Origin: Ignavibacteriales bacterium
Lineage (GTDB): Bacteria > Bacteroidota > Ignavibacteria > Ignavibacteriales > Ignavibacteriaceae
Direction of reading: 5' to 3'
Assembly (NCBI GenBank): GCA_016709155.1
Contig: JADJEI010000001.1
Location: 2,016,516-2,080,515 of the forward strand
Length of the DNA stretch: 64,000 nucleotides
Position numbers and translations under genes: made by a program. Below the pieces are notes generated by a model. It saw only the letters and a program-made list of their open reading frames with translations. It searched no databases and had not been told where the DNA came from. Numbering within the stretch: position 1 is the stretch's first letter; each line of letters opens with the position of its first letter. Positions 8,806-18,127 of the stretch are shown here, piece after piece.

Positions 8806-10752
8806 TCAGTTATCAATAAAGAGATTTTCAAGCTGCAAGTATTCGTCTATTTTATTTTGTAATTTTTTATCTGTATTTAAAAGAACGACCTCTCTCAAGT
8901 GTTTCCGATCGATTTTTCCAGATTCAGTTTTAGGAATCTGTTTTATAAAAAATATTTCGTCGGGCTTCGCTGCTATATCCACCGTATTTACAATGTGATT
9001 TCTAATCTCTTCTTTGAATAATAAAGAAGCTTCAACGTTTTCTTTGAGTGAAACAAAAACTACAAGCGCATTGTTTTTGATTTCATCCGGCTTGCATATT
9101 ACTGCGGCATCGTTTATTCCTTCAATCAAACTTAGCGAAGACTCAACTTCAGCAATGCTGATTCTTATTCCTGCAATTTTTACTACTGAATCAACTCTAC
9201 CGATAATTTTTATTTCGTTATGATTAATATTTTGAGCAGCATCACCGGTAAAAAAGAAGTCTTTGAAATAATTGTAATAAAATTCTTTGATATATTTTTT
9301 ATTGTTATTTACGGATCGAACAATGGATGGAAAACTTTTGAGAAGGACTAAGTAACCTGTCATGTCATTTCTTAAAATTTCACGCTTTTTATTGAGCACC
9401 GCATGTTCGATTCCCGGAAGCGGGGAACCACAATTTTTACACAAAGGTCTTTCGTTATTTACAAATGAAGAAAACAGTGCTGAACCGCTCTCACTTTGAA
9501 TCCAGAAATTTATTAGCTGACATTTTTTTTGCCCCACCTCTTCAAAAAACCATTTCATTGTTTCCTCTTCAATTGATTCGCCGGTTACTGCTATCAATCG
9601 CAATGAAGAAATATCATTATTATTCATCCAGAGTGTTCCAATTTTTTGAAATGCACGGACGTTAGTAGGCAAAGTAATAAAGACGTTGATTTTGTAAGTT
9701 GAAATTATTTTCCAGAAACGATCCGGCTCGGGGTAGTTAGGCAAACCTTCATAAAGAACAGTGGTAGCGCCATTAAGCAAAGCTCCGTAAACAGAATATG
9801 CATGTGCTTCAATAGAAGAGATATCGCTCGAGCACCAAAAAACATCATCTTCTCTTATTCCAAACAGCCATTGAAATGAAATATAATTTTGCACCATAAA
9901 TCCAGCAGAAGAATGAACCAAACCGAGGGGGTTATCTAATTGTCCTGCGCTATAAATAATAAAAAGCGGCTGCTCTGAGTCAAGCTCTCGCACTTTTATA
10001 AAATCTGAAGAATTTTTTATTTCATCGTGCCACCAAATATCGCGTCCGCTATGCATAATTAAATTTGATTCTGAATTTCGTTTGAGGACAATTACTTTTT
10101 GAATTCTCTCATTCGAACTGATTGCTAAATCAATGTTTTGTTTTAATGGAATGGCTGCTCCCTTTCTGAAGGACGAATCCGCAGTAATAATAAATTTTGA
10201 CTCCGAATCTTCAATTTTTTTCCGAAGTGACTCAACTGTTGTCACAGCAGCGATAACACAATGCACAGCACCAATTCGAGAGCAGGCAAGCATCGCAATA
10301 ATAGATTCGGGGATGTTGCCCATAAAAATAATTACGACATCTCCTTTTTTCACGCCGGTAGATTTTAACACTCCTGCAAACCGATTTACTTCATCAGAAA
10401 GAATTTGATAAGTAAGAATTCTTGATTCGCCCGATTCCCCCTCCCATATTATTGCAGCTTTATTTTTTCTCCACGTCGAAATGTGTCTATCTAAACAATT
10501 GAAAGAAATATTAGTTTTAGCATTAACAAACCATTTGGGATTTGTAAATTTTTGATTATAAACGGCATCCCATTTTTTAAACCAAAATAATTTCTCAGCA
10601 ATACTGTTCCAAAAATCTTCTGATTTATTAATTGAGTTTAGATAAGTATGTTCATAATTTTCTTTTGATGATAAAAGCGGATTTGCGGAAGTAAATTCTT
10701 TATTGGAATCTATCTGATTAGTGGTTTGCTCCGTTTTAGGAAGATTATTCAT
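8806..10752 (-). CDS. Acetyl-CoA synthetase-like AMP-forming ligase with degenerate P-loop
   Basis: A 648-residue protein colinear with AMP-forming acetyl-CoA synthetases (about 650 aa), including the N-terminal ACAS region (FWNSIAEKLFWFKKW, PKWFVNAKTN), GKIDRK with the C-terminal catalytic Lys, and FFTGDAA...GRVDSV. The ATP/phosphate loop, normally YTSGTTGKPKG, is YSAGQLDNPLG, losing the Thr/Gly/Lys residues; the WWQTETG block reads NFWIQSESGS. Acetyl-CoA synthesis is therefore doubtful. Whether it is a pseudoenzyme or has another substrate is unknown. The start ATG at 10752 is followed by a Thr/Asn/Ser-rich stretch of about 30 residues. Confidence 0.82.
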   Translation of the reverse strand: MNNLPKTEQTTNQIDSNKEFTSANPLLSSKENYEHTYLNSINKSEDFWNSIAEKLFWFKKWDAVYNQKFTNPKWFVNAKTNISFNCLDRHISTWRKNKAAIIWEGESGESRILTYQILSDEVNRFAGVLKSTGVKKGDVVIIFMGNIPESIIAMLACSRIGAVHCVIAAVTTVESLRKKIEDSESKFIITADSSFRKGAAIPLKQNIDLAISSNERIQKVIVLKRNSESNLIMHSGRDIWWHDEIKNSSDFIKVRELDSEQPLFIIYSAGQLDNPLGLVHSSAGFMVQNYISFQWLFGIREDDVFWCSSDISSIEAHAYSVYGALLNGATTVLYEGLPNYPEPDRFWKIISTYKINVFITLPTNVRAFQKIGTLWMNNNDISSLRLIAVTGESIEEETMKWFFEEVGQKKCQLINFWIQSESGSALFSSFVNNERPLCKNCGSPLPGIEHAVLNKKREILRNDMTGYLVLLKSFPSIVRSVNNNKKYIKEFYYNYFKDFFFTGDAAQNINHNEIKIIGRVDSVVKIAGIRISIAEVESSLSLIEGINDAAVICKPDEIKNNALVVFVSLKENVEASLLFKEEIRNHIVNTVDIAAKPDEIFFIKQIPKTESGKIDRKHLREVVLLNTDKKLQNKIDEYLQLENLFIDN

Positions 10753-10875
10753 TTAACGCGAAAGTATTTTCAATTGTTTGAAATTAAATTAGAAAGAGTT
10801 TGAAGTAAAATCAAACATTGATTCTTAAAACAATTTCTTAAATTTAAAAAGTTTTATATAAATTTTACAATAACA

Positions 10876-11283
10876 ATGTATACAGCATTCGAAACAGAAA
10901 TCACAATTCGTCCTGACGACATTGATATGAACAATCATGTTCATAATTCAAAATACCTTGATTATGTGCTTGCTGCAAGATATGATCAAATGAAAAATAA
11001 TTATAAAATGCCGATGGAAGAATTTTTAAGTCTTGGTTATAATTGGGTTGTGAGCAGTTCATACATTGAATATAAGCGAGCATTAAAACTAACTGATAAA
11101 ATAATTGTAAGAACTCAGCTCGATTCGTTCAGCGGTGCGCAGTCGAAAGTGAAATTTTGGGTAATAAAAAAAGAGAACAACAAAACCGCTGCTGAAGGTG
11201 AAATTATTTATACAATGATTTCTTTGAAATCCGGTAAACCAATCAGAATACCCGAAGAAGTTTTAAATCGTTATTTAATATGA
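10876..11283 (+). CDS. Acyl-CoA thioesterase (hot-dog fold, 4HBT/FadM-like)
   Basis: A 135-residue hot-dog-fold protein of the 4-hydroxybenzoyl-CoA thioesterase/YbgC type. The typical N-terminal motif RPDDIDMNNHVHNSKYLDYV carries the catalytic Asp and the NHV segment. The central strands (SSYIEYKRALKLTDKIIV) and the Ala/Glu-Gly strand (AAEGEIIYTMISL) follow. Its substrate cannot be read from sequence. It is followed after 10 bases by the 11294 gene. Confidence 0.9.
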   Translation: MYTAFETEITIRPDDIDMNNHVHNSKYLDYVLAARYDQMKNNYKMPMEEFLSLGYNWVVSSSYIEYKRALKLTDKIIVRTQLDSFSGAQSKVKFWVIKKENNKTAAEGEIIYTMISLKSGKPIRIPEEVLNRYLI

Positions 11284-11293
11284 ATAAAATATT

Positions 11294-11935
11294 ATGAAAT
11301 ACACTTTAACTGAAATTGAAACCGAATTAAAAAAACGTTTGGCATATCCATATAAATGGGGAATGAAACAAAACGATGATTATGACAAACAAACTAATTT
11401 CATCTATCATATTTTTTCATTTGAAAATTTATTGATCGAAATTCGAAATCGCTTCGAAGAAAAAAATTCTGATAACAATATTTCTAATTATGCTTTGAAT
11501 CGCTGGTATAATTTCTGGTCTGCTCAGGCAATAGAAAAAATATTTTGCTCACTGCCTGGTGTTAAGCCTGCCCTTGATGAAAAAGATAAACTTGTGGACT
11601 TTACCATTCAGGGGGTAACTTTCGATCACAAGACTTCAGTCTTCCCCAAAAATTATCCGCACGATTTAACCACCGCATTTTCAAAATCCGACGAGCTTAT
11701 TAAATGGCTTTACAAAAACCAATCTCAACAGCAGCGCAAACATTTGAAGAATAGATTATTCATAGTTCTATATTCAAATAACGGCGAGCATTGGAAGTTA
11801 AAAGCTGAAATAACATGGCTAAAAAAAATTATTGAAAAGTATTTAATTGGATTTAACCCCGCCTTCCTTTTTAAGTTTTATTTCGAAAAAGATTGCGAAA
11901 CACTCTCCGATATTATCTGGGGAATTAAAAAATAA
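11294..11935 (+). CDS. Hypothetical protein, possible PD-(D/E)XK-fold
   Basis: A 213-residue soluble protein I do not recognise. The middle section has DKLVDFTIQGVTFDHKTS, in which Asp, a hydrophobic strand and Asp-His-Lys are arranged like the D...(D/E)XK core of restriction-endonuclease-fold proteins; aromatic, basic surroundings (LNRWYNFWSAQAIEKIF, QQQRKHLKNRLFIVLYS) would suit such a fold. This is inference from pattern only. It is close behind the thioesterase gene, with no restriction or methylase gene next to it. Confidence 0.6.
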   Translation: MKYTLTEIETELKKRLAYPYKWGMKQNDDYDKQTNFIYHIFSFENLLIEIRNRFEEKNSDNNISNYALNRWYNFWSAQAIEKIFCSLPGVKPALDEKDKLVDFTIQGVTFDHKTSVFPKNYPHDLTTAFSKSDELIKWLYKNQSQQQRKHLKNRLFIVLYSNNGEHWKLKAEITWLKKIIEKYLIGFNPAFLFKFYFEKDCETLSDIIWGIKK

Positions 11936-12085
11936 GTCTTGCTATAAACAAAATCCCTTCATAAATTCCTTTCGAAAATTGCTGTTCAAAATATATCTCT
12001 GTATTCTGCTGACAAAATGATTGATTTAAAAGGGGAAGTTAATCTCTAAATAAATATTTTTTATTTCAATTGTTAGGAGTTAATC

Positions 12086-12757
12086 ATGCATAAATATCTT
12101 TCCTTGTTAATCGTTCTGCTGCTCCCTTTGTTTATTTATTCGCAGGACAAAAATCTAAAACGTTACGAATTCGAAAATGGCTACGCTGAAAAAATCACTA
12201 AAGTAGTCAGCTCCGCACTCGAAAGTGAAACTATAGAAAAAATTTACATCTCCGAATGGGGATTGAAAGAAGTTCACATCAAACATGAAAAAAGAAACAT
12301 AAAAATGATTAATAAAATTGATGAGAGCAACTCCGTATCAATATTGGATGGCAAGTGGATGATAAACTACAACCCTGATACAAAGGAGGGTACAAAAATG
12401 GAAAATCCTTTCTATGATAAAATGTCGTCGCTTGATCAATCAACCCTCCAAAATTTTGGTGAACAAATGAAAGGGGCATTCAACACCACCACCACTGAAC
12501 TTCCGAATGAAAACATTCTCGGCTTCGACTGTAAAGTTACAGAAGCTGTTTCGGAAATAGCAGGAATGAAAACAACTGTAAAAATGTGGCTATTTAAAAA
12601 TTTTGGTTTGAAATTACAGAGTGATGGAATGGGAACCTCAACTTCAGAAACTGTTACTGTTTTTAAGGAGGGAGAAAAGCCAATTGAATCTGTGTTCACT
12701 GTACCAACTGATGTTAAAATTACTGAAGCAAAAAATAATCCTTTGTTTAAAAAATAA
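12086..12757 (+). CDS. Exported hypothetical protein (DUF4412-like)
   Basis: A 223-residue protein with a clear signal peptide (hydrophobic residues 6-19, cleavage after YSQ). The remainder is beta-rich with repeated short strands (GKWMINYNPDTKEG, FDCKVTEAVSEIAGMKTTVKMWLFKNFGLKLQ), in the style of periplasmic DUF4412/LolA-like proteins, but I cannot assign a family firmly. A Shine-Dalgarno-like TTAGGAG precedes the ATG. It is followed by the SBBP protein after 56 bases. Confidence 0.72.
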   Translation: MHKYLSLLIVLLLPLFIYSQDKNLKRYEFENGYAEKITKVVSSALESETIEKIYISEWGLKEVHIKHEKRNIKMINKIDESNSVSILDGKWMINYNPDTKEGTKMENPFYDKMSSLDQSTLQNFGEQMKGAFNTTTTELPNENILGFDCKVTEAVSEIAGMKTTVKMWLFKNFGLKLQSDGMGTSTSETVTVFKEGEKPIESVFTVPTDVKITEAKNNPLFKK

Positions 12758-12813
12758 TCTGGACTTGTTTAAAAATTCCTAATCTTTATTAAACTTATAA
12801 AAGGAGCTGTACG

Positions 12814-14499
12814 ATGAAAGAGAGAACATTGTTACGCGGCTCGTTATTGATTGCAACATTAATTGTGATCGTTGCGCTTCCCATTAATGCACAGATCAAA
12901 GAATCCTGGGCTGTGCGATATGATAATGGAGGAGTAGATAAATCAAATGCTGTTGGCGTTGACGATTTCGGAAATGTTTATGTTACCGGTTCGAGTAACA
13001 GCGCAGGGGTGGGGACAGAAGACTATCTTACTATCAAATATAATTCTGCAGGCTCAGAAGAATGGACAAGCAGAATTAACGGGAGCGGCGGCTCGGTTGA
13101 TATTGCTTACGCACTTGTAATTGATTCTTCCGGTTCAATAATAATTACAGGAGGCAGTGTTGGAAGCGGCAGCGGCTATGACTATTTCACCATAAAATAT
13201 TCATCCGCCGGTGATACGCTCTGGACAAGAAGATATAACGGTCCTAAAAATTCTAAGGATATTGCTTACTCAATCGCACTTGATGATTCACAAAATATTT
13301 TTATCACAGGTGAAAGTGAAGGCTTAACAGGTACTCACGGGATCTTTGAAGATTACGCCACAGTAAAATATAATCCTGACGGAGATTTTCAGTGGGCAGC
13401 AAGGTATAATGGTCCTGCAGGTGATTATGACAAAGCCAATTCAATTTGTGTTGATACAGAAGGAAATATTTATGTGACGGGTGTAAGCGATGGGGGGAGC
13501 AGCGGAAGCGGCGAACCTCATTTTGACTACGCAACTATAAAATATAATTCTGCCGGCTTGACTCAATGGATAAGACGATACAATTCTTCAAATAGCGAGG
13601 ATGAGGGTGTAATAGTCAAAGCTGATGTGCTTGGAAATATTTTCGTAACCGGATACAGCACAGACGTTGGCACTTTTGCAGATTATGCTACAATAAATTA
13701 TTCTTCTGATGGCGATACAACCTGGATAAGCAGATACAATGGTCCAGCAAGTAACGATGACAGGGCAAGCTCTCTGGCTGTTGATAACTTGGGGAATGTT
13801 TTTGTCACCGGAAAAAGCTACGGCGGCAGCATCACTAATTATGATTATACTACAATAAAATATAATTCGCTTGGTGACTCTGTTTGGGTAAATAGATACA
13901 ATGGTGAGGCAAACGATATTGACGATGCACGTGCTATTAACCTGGATAAATCCGGGAATGTTTATGTAACCGGTTACAGCTCTAACACAACCACTGCCTT
14001 TGATTACACTACAATGAAATATAATTCCTCCGGCGAAATCGGGTGGATAATTAGCTACTCCAATTCGGATGCAGGCGGAAGCAGCGATGAACCTTTTGCG
14101 ATGTTCGTTGATACATCCGGAATTGTTTATGTAACCGGAATGAGTGCACTTGATTACGCAACAATTAAATATGTTCCAATACCGGTTTCAGTTGAAAATT
14201 CACCGCGAAGTATGCCAAATCAGTTTGCACTTGAACAGAATTATCCGAATCCATTTAACCCGAGTACAAAAATCAGTTGGCAATCCCCGGTTGGCAGTCA
14301 TCAAACTTTAAAAATATATGACCTGCTTGGAAATGAGGTGGCTGTATTAGTTGATGAGTTTAAACAAGCAGGTTTTTATGAAGTTGAGTTTAACGCTTCA
14401 CAATTATCATCGGGAATTTATTTCTACACTTTGAAGGTTTACCCCGTAAGCGGGGCAGGGAGTTTTGTTGAAACGAAAAAGCTGATTTTGATGAAATGA
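12814..14499 (+). CDS. SBBP beta-propeller protein with T9SS type A sorting domain
   Basis: A 561-residue secreted protein. A signal peptide ends near NAQ (residue 26). It is followed by about eight SBBP repeats, each carrying a DxxGNVYVTGxS core and a DYxTIKYNSxG strand, predicted to fold as a beta-propeller. The last 90 residues are a T9SS type A sorting domain (NYPNPFNPSTKISW, YDLLGNEVAVLVDE, LSSGIYFYTLKV), so it crosses the outer membrane by T9SS and is surface-attached or released. A GGAG-type ribosome site precedes the ATG. The sorting domain is nearly identical in DNA to that of the subtilase at 25173. Confidence 0.92.
   Translation: MKERTLLRGSLLIATLIVIVALPINAQIKESWAVRYDNGGVDKSNAVGVDDFGNVYVTGSSNSAGVGTEDYLTIKYNSAGSEEWTSRINGSGGSVDIAYALVIDSSGSIIITGGSVGSGSGYDYFTIKYSSAGDTLWTRRYNGPKNSKDIAYSIALDDSQNIFITGESEGLTGTHGIFEDYATVKYNPDGDFQWAARYNGPAGDYDKANSICVDTEGNIYVTGVSDGGSSGSGEPHFDYATIKYNSAGLTQWIRRYNSSNSEDEGVIVKADVLGNIFVTGYSTDVGTFADYATINYSSDGDTTWISRYNGPASNDDRASSLAVDNLGNVFVTGKSYGGSITNYDYTTIKYNSLGDSVWVNRYNGEANDIDDARAINLDKSGNVYVTGYSSNTTTAFDYTTMKYNSSGEIGWIISYSNSDAGGSSDEPFAMFVDTSGIVYVTGMSALDYATIKYVPIPVSVENSPRSMPNQFALEQNYPNPFNPSTKISWQSPVGSHQTLKIYDLLGNEVAVLVDEFKQAGFYEVEFNASQLSSGIYFYTLKVYPVSGAGSFVETKKLILMK
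14230..14499 (+). repeat. Inverted repeat copy A: T9SS sorting-domain cassette
   Basis: These 270 bases match the reverse strand of 25173-25442, with the same length, 90 codons and differences scattered mostly at third positions; a core of about 65 bases is almost identical. A 14-base palindrome, CCCCG-TAAG-CGGGG (14442-14455), sits inside the coding frame (YPVSGA region). The match continues to the stop codons. Confidence 0.85.
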
Positions 14500-14526
14500 T
14501 TTTCTTTGCCCTATGGTCTCCTTTAT

Positions 14527-14557
14527 AAAAAGTCCCGCTTTGATGGCGGGACTTTTT
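14527..14557 (+). terminator. Rho-independent terminator after SBBP gene
   Basis: A perfect stem of AAAAAGTCCCGC paired with GCGGGACTTTTT around a 7-base loop, 28 bases after the stop, ends in a T run. Because the stem begins with five As, it may work in both directions. Confidence 0.88.
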
Positions 14558-14559
14558 AT

Positions 14560-14912
14560 ATCAGATATTTTTGCGACTTGCAATAATGAAATTGATGCAA
14601 CATCAGATTTGTACAAAAAAATTGCAAATAATAAGTTTAATTAACGGCGGGAAATTTTATACATACTTCTTCTAATTTCAATCACCACTTCTAAAAGTTA
14701 CAGCCACACGTTCAAAAACAATTCAGCAATAAGACAATTCAGCAACTAATTGTCCCTCGGGTTAAAAACCCTTTTTGAATTAACCCGGTTTTAAATATTT
14801 GCTGAGTTCCTTTTTTTTAATAAAAAATTTTTGATAATTAAGCATAGTGATTTTTCATTTACTTTGTAAAATCTCTGTTCTGTTAAGTTAAACTTAAATT
14901 GAAAAGAATTTT
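14560..14912 (+). promoter_or_regulatory. Leader region upstream of the PPDK-like gene
   Basis: A gene-free stretch of about 350 bases. It holds a short hairpin, CGGGTTAA paired with TTAACCCG (14758-14765 and 14780-14787), followed by GTTTT, which could be a weak terminator or leader structure. Two near-direct CAATTCAGCAA copies lie at about 14720-14745. No recognisable riboswitch or confident promoter was seen. Confidence 0.3.
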
Positions 14913-17900
14913 ATGGAAGAACAGGCACTCGATCCTAAAATAAGTTTTGATGATTTTTTTGTTGAGCATGGTTACGGCAACCGCTTCCAGGGTTTCCAGA
15001 ATCTTATGCGTCTCAGGATTCGTGATATACTTCTCGTTTCAAGTTTGTATGATCTGTATTTGTTTGAAGAAGACGGTAGGCTCTATGAGCTTATCCGTAA
15101 TGAATACCAGGGACTGAGCCTCAGCCACTCCCCCGAACTTACACGTGTATCCAGCGGTAATGATGCAATTGCTCTTGCGAAAGAAGAGCACAGATTTGAT
15201 CTTATTATCACCACCCTTCATATCGAAGATATGCACGCACTGAGTTTTGCCAAGAAGGTAAAAAAATCAGGGCTTAATATTCCCGTTGTGCTTCTTGCCC
15301 ATGATAATAAAGAATTGAAATATCTGCTGCTTAATCCCGAGGTGGAAGTATTCGATAAAATTTTTATCTGGCAGGGTGATTTCAGGATCATCATTGCAAT
15401 GATAAAATTTTTTGAAGACAGAATGAATGTTGAGCATGATACAAAAATTGTCGGTGTGCAGGTGATAATTTTTATTGAAGATAACGTGAGGTACTATTCA
15501 TCTTATCTTCCTATTATTTATACGGAGATACTTAATCAATCGCAAAGACTCATTTCGGAGGGAATAAATCTTACTCACAAATTTTTGCGAATGCGCGCCC
15601 GTCCGAAAATTCTCTTAACCTCTAATTATGAAGAAGCGTGGACTATATTCGAAAATTATAAAGAACTTGTGCTTGGTGTAATTTCTGATATTGATTTTCC
15701 CCGAAATGGGAAGCAGGATCCCAAAGCAGGGATTGAATTTGCGCACAATGTTAAAACAGAGCATCCAGACATTCCTATTTTACTCTCTTCCAATAATCCT
15801 GATAATGCAAGTGATGCACAAAAAGTTGGTGCTTCTTTCATCTTAAAAGAATCCCCCACCCTTCTGAATGAGTTGAGAATGTTCATGAATAATCACTTCA
15901 GTTTTGGTGATTTTATATTTCGAACACTTGAGGGGGTTGAAGTTGGCAGAGCAAATGATCTTAAAAGTCTTGAAGATCAGTTAAAAGTTGTACCAAAGGA
16001 AAGTATTTTATTTCATGGAGCGCGCAATCATTTTTCAAACTGGCTGAAAGCACGCACCGAATTCTGGTTAGCATATCAACTGCGTCCGCGGAAAGTTTCA
16101 GACTACCCGAATGATGAAGCATTAAGGCAGGATTTAATTCGTTCACTTCATACTTACCGCCAGTTGAGGCAGCGGGGAATAATAACTGATTTCAAAAAAG
16201 AAATATTTGATCCCGAATCAAGTTTTTCAAGGATCGGTCAGGGTTCGCTTGGCGGTAAAGCGCGCGGACTTGGATTTGTGAACACATTGATTAACAATTA
16301 TAATGTGCGCGATCAATTTAAAGATCTTATCGTTTCAGTTCCGCCTGCTGTTGTTATAGCTACAAACGTTTTTGATCAGTTCCTTGATGAAAATTATCTA
16401 AGAGAATTTGCTCTTAACTGTACCAATGATGAAGAAATAACGCACCGGTTTCTTGAAGCAGAAAAATTCCCTGAAGATATTATTGCGGAGCTGATGGCAT
16501 TTCTTGATTTAGTTCATTCGCCTCTCGCTGTAAGGTCATCAAGCTTGCTGGAAGATTCGCAATATCATCCGTTCGCAGGAGTTTATGAGACTTACATGAT
16601 TCCGAATAATCATTCAAACCCCTTGGTAAGATTGAACGATCTGCTGATGACAGTAAAAAGAGTTTATGCTTCAACATTTTATCGAAGTGCAAAAGATTAC
16701 ATAAAAGTAACTTCCTATCGTCTTGAAGAAGAAAAGATGGCGGTGATCATTCAAAAAACAGTTGGTAGAACTTTCGATAACCGATTCTATCCTGATTTTT
16801 CAGGGGTGGCAAAGTCATATAATTTTTACCCGCTGGCTCCCCAAAAATCCACAGATGGGATTGTCTCAGCCGCACTGGGATTGGGAAAAGTAGTAGTGGA
16901 GGGGGGGAATACAGTTCGTTTTTGCCCTAAATATCCTGCAGACTTAATTCAGTTTCATTCAATAAAAGAATCATTCAATAACAGCCAAAGAAAATTCTAT
17001 GCCCTGCGATTAGATCAAACAGCTAACTTCGGCGATGTGACCCACGATATGCTTGTAGAAGAATATGAACTTGAAACCGCTGAAAAGGATGGTACACTAA
17101 ATCACGTTGGTTCAACTTATCTTGTTGATAATGACGCTATTTACGATGGCTTATCAAGGTCAGGTCCGCGGCTCATTACATTTGGACCAATTTTAAGGAA
17201 CAATCTTTTCCCCCTTCCTCAAATTATAGAATTACTTCTTGATATGGGAACTTGGGGAATGGGTACGCCTGTGGAAATTGAGTTCGCTGTTAATATGAAT
17301 CCGCCCGGAAAGAAAAAAAAGGAATTCGGAATACTTCAAATGCGTCCGCTTGTTATTCAACATGAAGTTGAACAACTCGAGATTAACGATTTGCAGAAAG
17401 AAAAAATTATTTGTTACAGCAATCAGGTTTTAGGTAATGGCTTGTTAAATGACATTTATGATATAGTTTTTGTTGACTATCATTTATTTGATAGAAGTAA
17501 AAGCCGGGAAGTTGCTGCGGAGGTGAGTGCATTCAACAGCAAACTAATAACGGAAACTCGTCCGTACATCCTGATAGGGGTCGGCAGATGGGGGTCAAAC
17601 GATCCGTGGCTTGGAATACCTGTCGGCTGGGAACAAATTGCAGGTGCACGTGCCATAGTTGAAAGCAGTTTTAAGGAAATGTCGGTTGAACCTTCGCAAG
17701 GTTCTCATTTCTTTCAGAACATCACTTCTTTCATGATTGGCTATTTTACAGTGAACACAAGCTATGAAAATGCTTTTATAGATTGGGACTGGCTGCTAAG
17801 TCAGAAAATTTTTGAAGCAAAAACTTTTACTCGCCACTTAAGGTTTAAGAATCCGATTACTGTTAAAATGAATGGTCAAAATAATAGAGGAATAATTTTA

Positions 17901-17924
17901 AAACCGGAGGAAAAAATTGATTGA
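14913..17924 (+). CDS. Receiver-like/PPDK N-terminal (PEP/pyruvate-binding) hybrid protein
   Basis: A 1003-residue protein. Residues about 37-165 form a receiver-like fold whose phospho-acceptor position is Thr (LIITTLHIEDM). Residues about 225-330 form a second receiver-like fold with an Asp (VISDIDFPRNG) and a conserved-looking Lys near FILKES. From about 440 comes the ATP-grasp PPDK N-terminal domain (GQGSLGGKARGLGF, LAVRSSSLLEDSQYHPFAGVYET). The phosphohistidine and PEP-binding TIM-barrel domains of PEP synthase are absent, so the classic PEP synthase reaction is not expected. Its final codons overlap the zinc-ribbon gene. The substrate is unknown. Confidence 0.85.
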   Translation: MEEQALDPKISFDDFFVEHGYGNRFQGFQNLMRLRIRDILLVSSLYDLYLFEEDGRLYELIRNEYQGLSLSHSPELTRVSSGNDAIALAKEEHRFDLIITTLHIEDMHALSFAKKVKKSGLNIPVVLLAHDNKELKYLLLNPEVEVFDKIFIWQGDFRIIIAMIKFFEDRMNVEHDTKIVGVQVIIFIEDNVRYYSSYLPIIYTEILNQSQRLISEGINLTHKFLRMRARPKILLTSNYEEAWTIFENYKELVLGVISDIDFPRNGKQDPKAGIEFAHNVKTEHPDIPILLSSNNPDNASDAQKVGASFILKESPTLLNELRMFMNNHFSFGDFIFRTLEGVEVGRANDLKSLEDQLKVVPKESILFHGARNHFSNWLKARTEFWLAYQLRPRKVSDYPNDEALRQDLIRSLHTYRQLRQRGIITDFKKEIFDPESSFSRIGQGSLGGKARGLGFVNTLINNYNVRDQFKDLIVSVPPAVVIATNVFDQFLDENYLREFALNCTNDEEITHRFLEAEKFPEDIIAELMAFLDLVHSPLAVRSSSLLEDSQYHPFAGVYETYMIPNNHSNPLVRLNDLLMTVKRVYASTFYRSAKDYIKVTSYRLEEEKMAVIIQKTVGRTFDNRFYPDFSGVAKSYNFYPLAPQKSTDGIVSAALGLGKVVVEGGNTVRFCPKYPADLIQFHSIKESFNNSQRKFYALRLDQTANFGDVTHDMLVEEYELETAEKDGTLNHVGSTYLVDNDAIYDGLSRSGPRLITFGPILRNNLFPLPQIIELLLDMGTWGMGTPVEIEFAVNMNPPGKKKKEFGILQMRPLVIQHEVEQLEINDLQKEKIICYSNQVLGNGLLNDIYDIVFVDYHLFDRSKSREVAAEVSAFNSKLITETRPYILIGVGRWGSNDPWLGIPVGWEQIAGARAIVESSFKEMSVEPSQGSHFFQNITSFMIGYFTVNTSYENAFIDWDWLLSQKIFEAKTFTRHLRFKNPITVKMNGQNNRGIILKPEEKID

Positions 17925-18126
17925 TAATAAATCAGAGAGTTCAAAGGTATTCGATTCCTGCCCGCATTGCGGACACAAACTTACTCCGTGGCAGCAGGTG
18001 CTTTTAAGTGTAGATCGCGCACTTGTATGCAAGAATTGCTGGTATCGAATCATACTTGATGTACGTGAAGATATCGAAAATCAAAACAAACCAGATATTG
18101 AAAAAAAGAAAGAGCAAGGGAGTTAA
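17917..18126 (+). CDS. Small zinc-ribbon protein
   Basis: A 69-residue protein with two CX2C knuckles (SCPHCGHKL and VCKNCWYRI, about 21 residues apart), predicted to bind one Zn2+; no other function is recognisable. The start is TTG at 17917, chosen because a strong GGAGG lies 6 bases upstream and because it overlaps the preceding gene by 8 bases. It sits between the receiver-PPDK hybrid and glutamate dehydrogenase in one transcription unit and may regulate or assist one of them (inference). Confidence 0.75.
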   Translation: MIDNKSESSKVFDSCPHCGHKLTPWQQVLLSVDRALVCKNCWYRIILDVREDIENQNKPDIEKKKEQGS

Positions 18127-18127
18127 A

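Noticed and set aside
14701..14745. Repeated CAATTCAGCAA considered as a CRISPR or direct-repeat array
   Set aside because: Only two short imperfect copies without spacers or cas genes.
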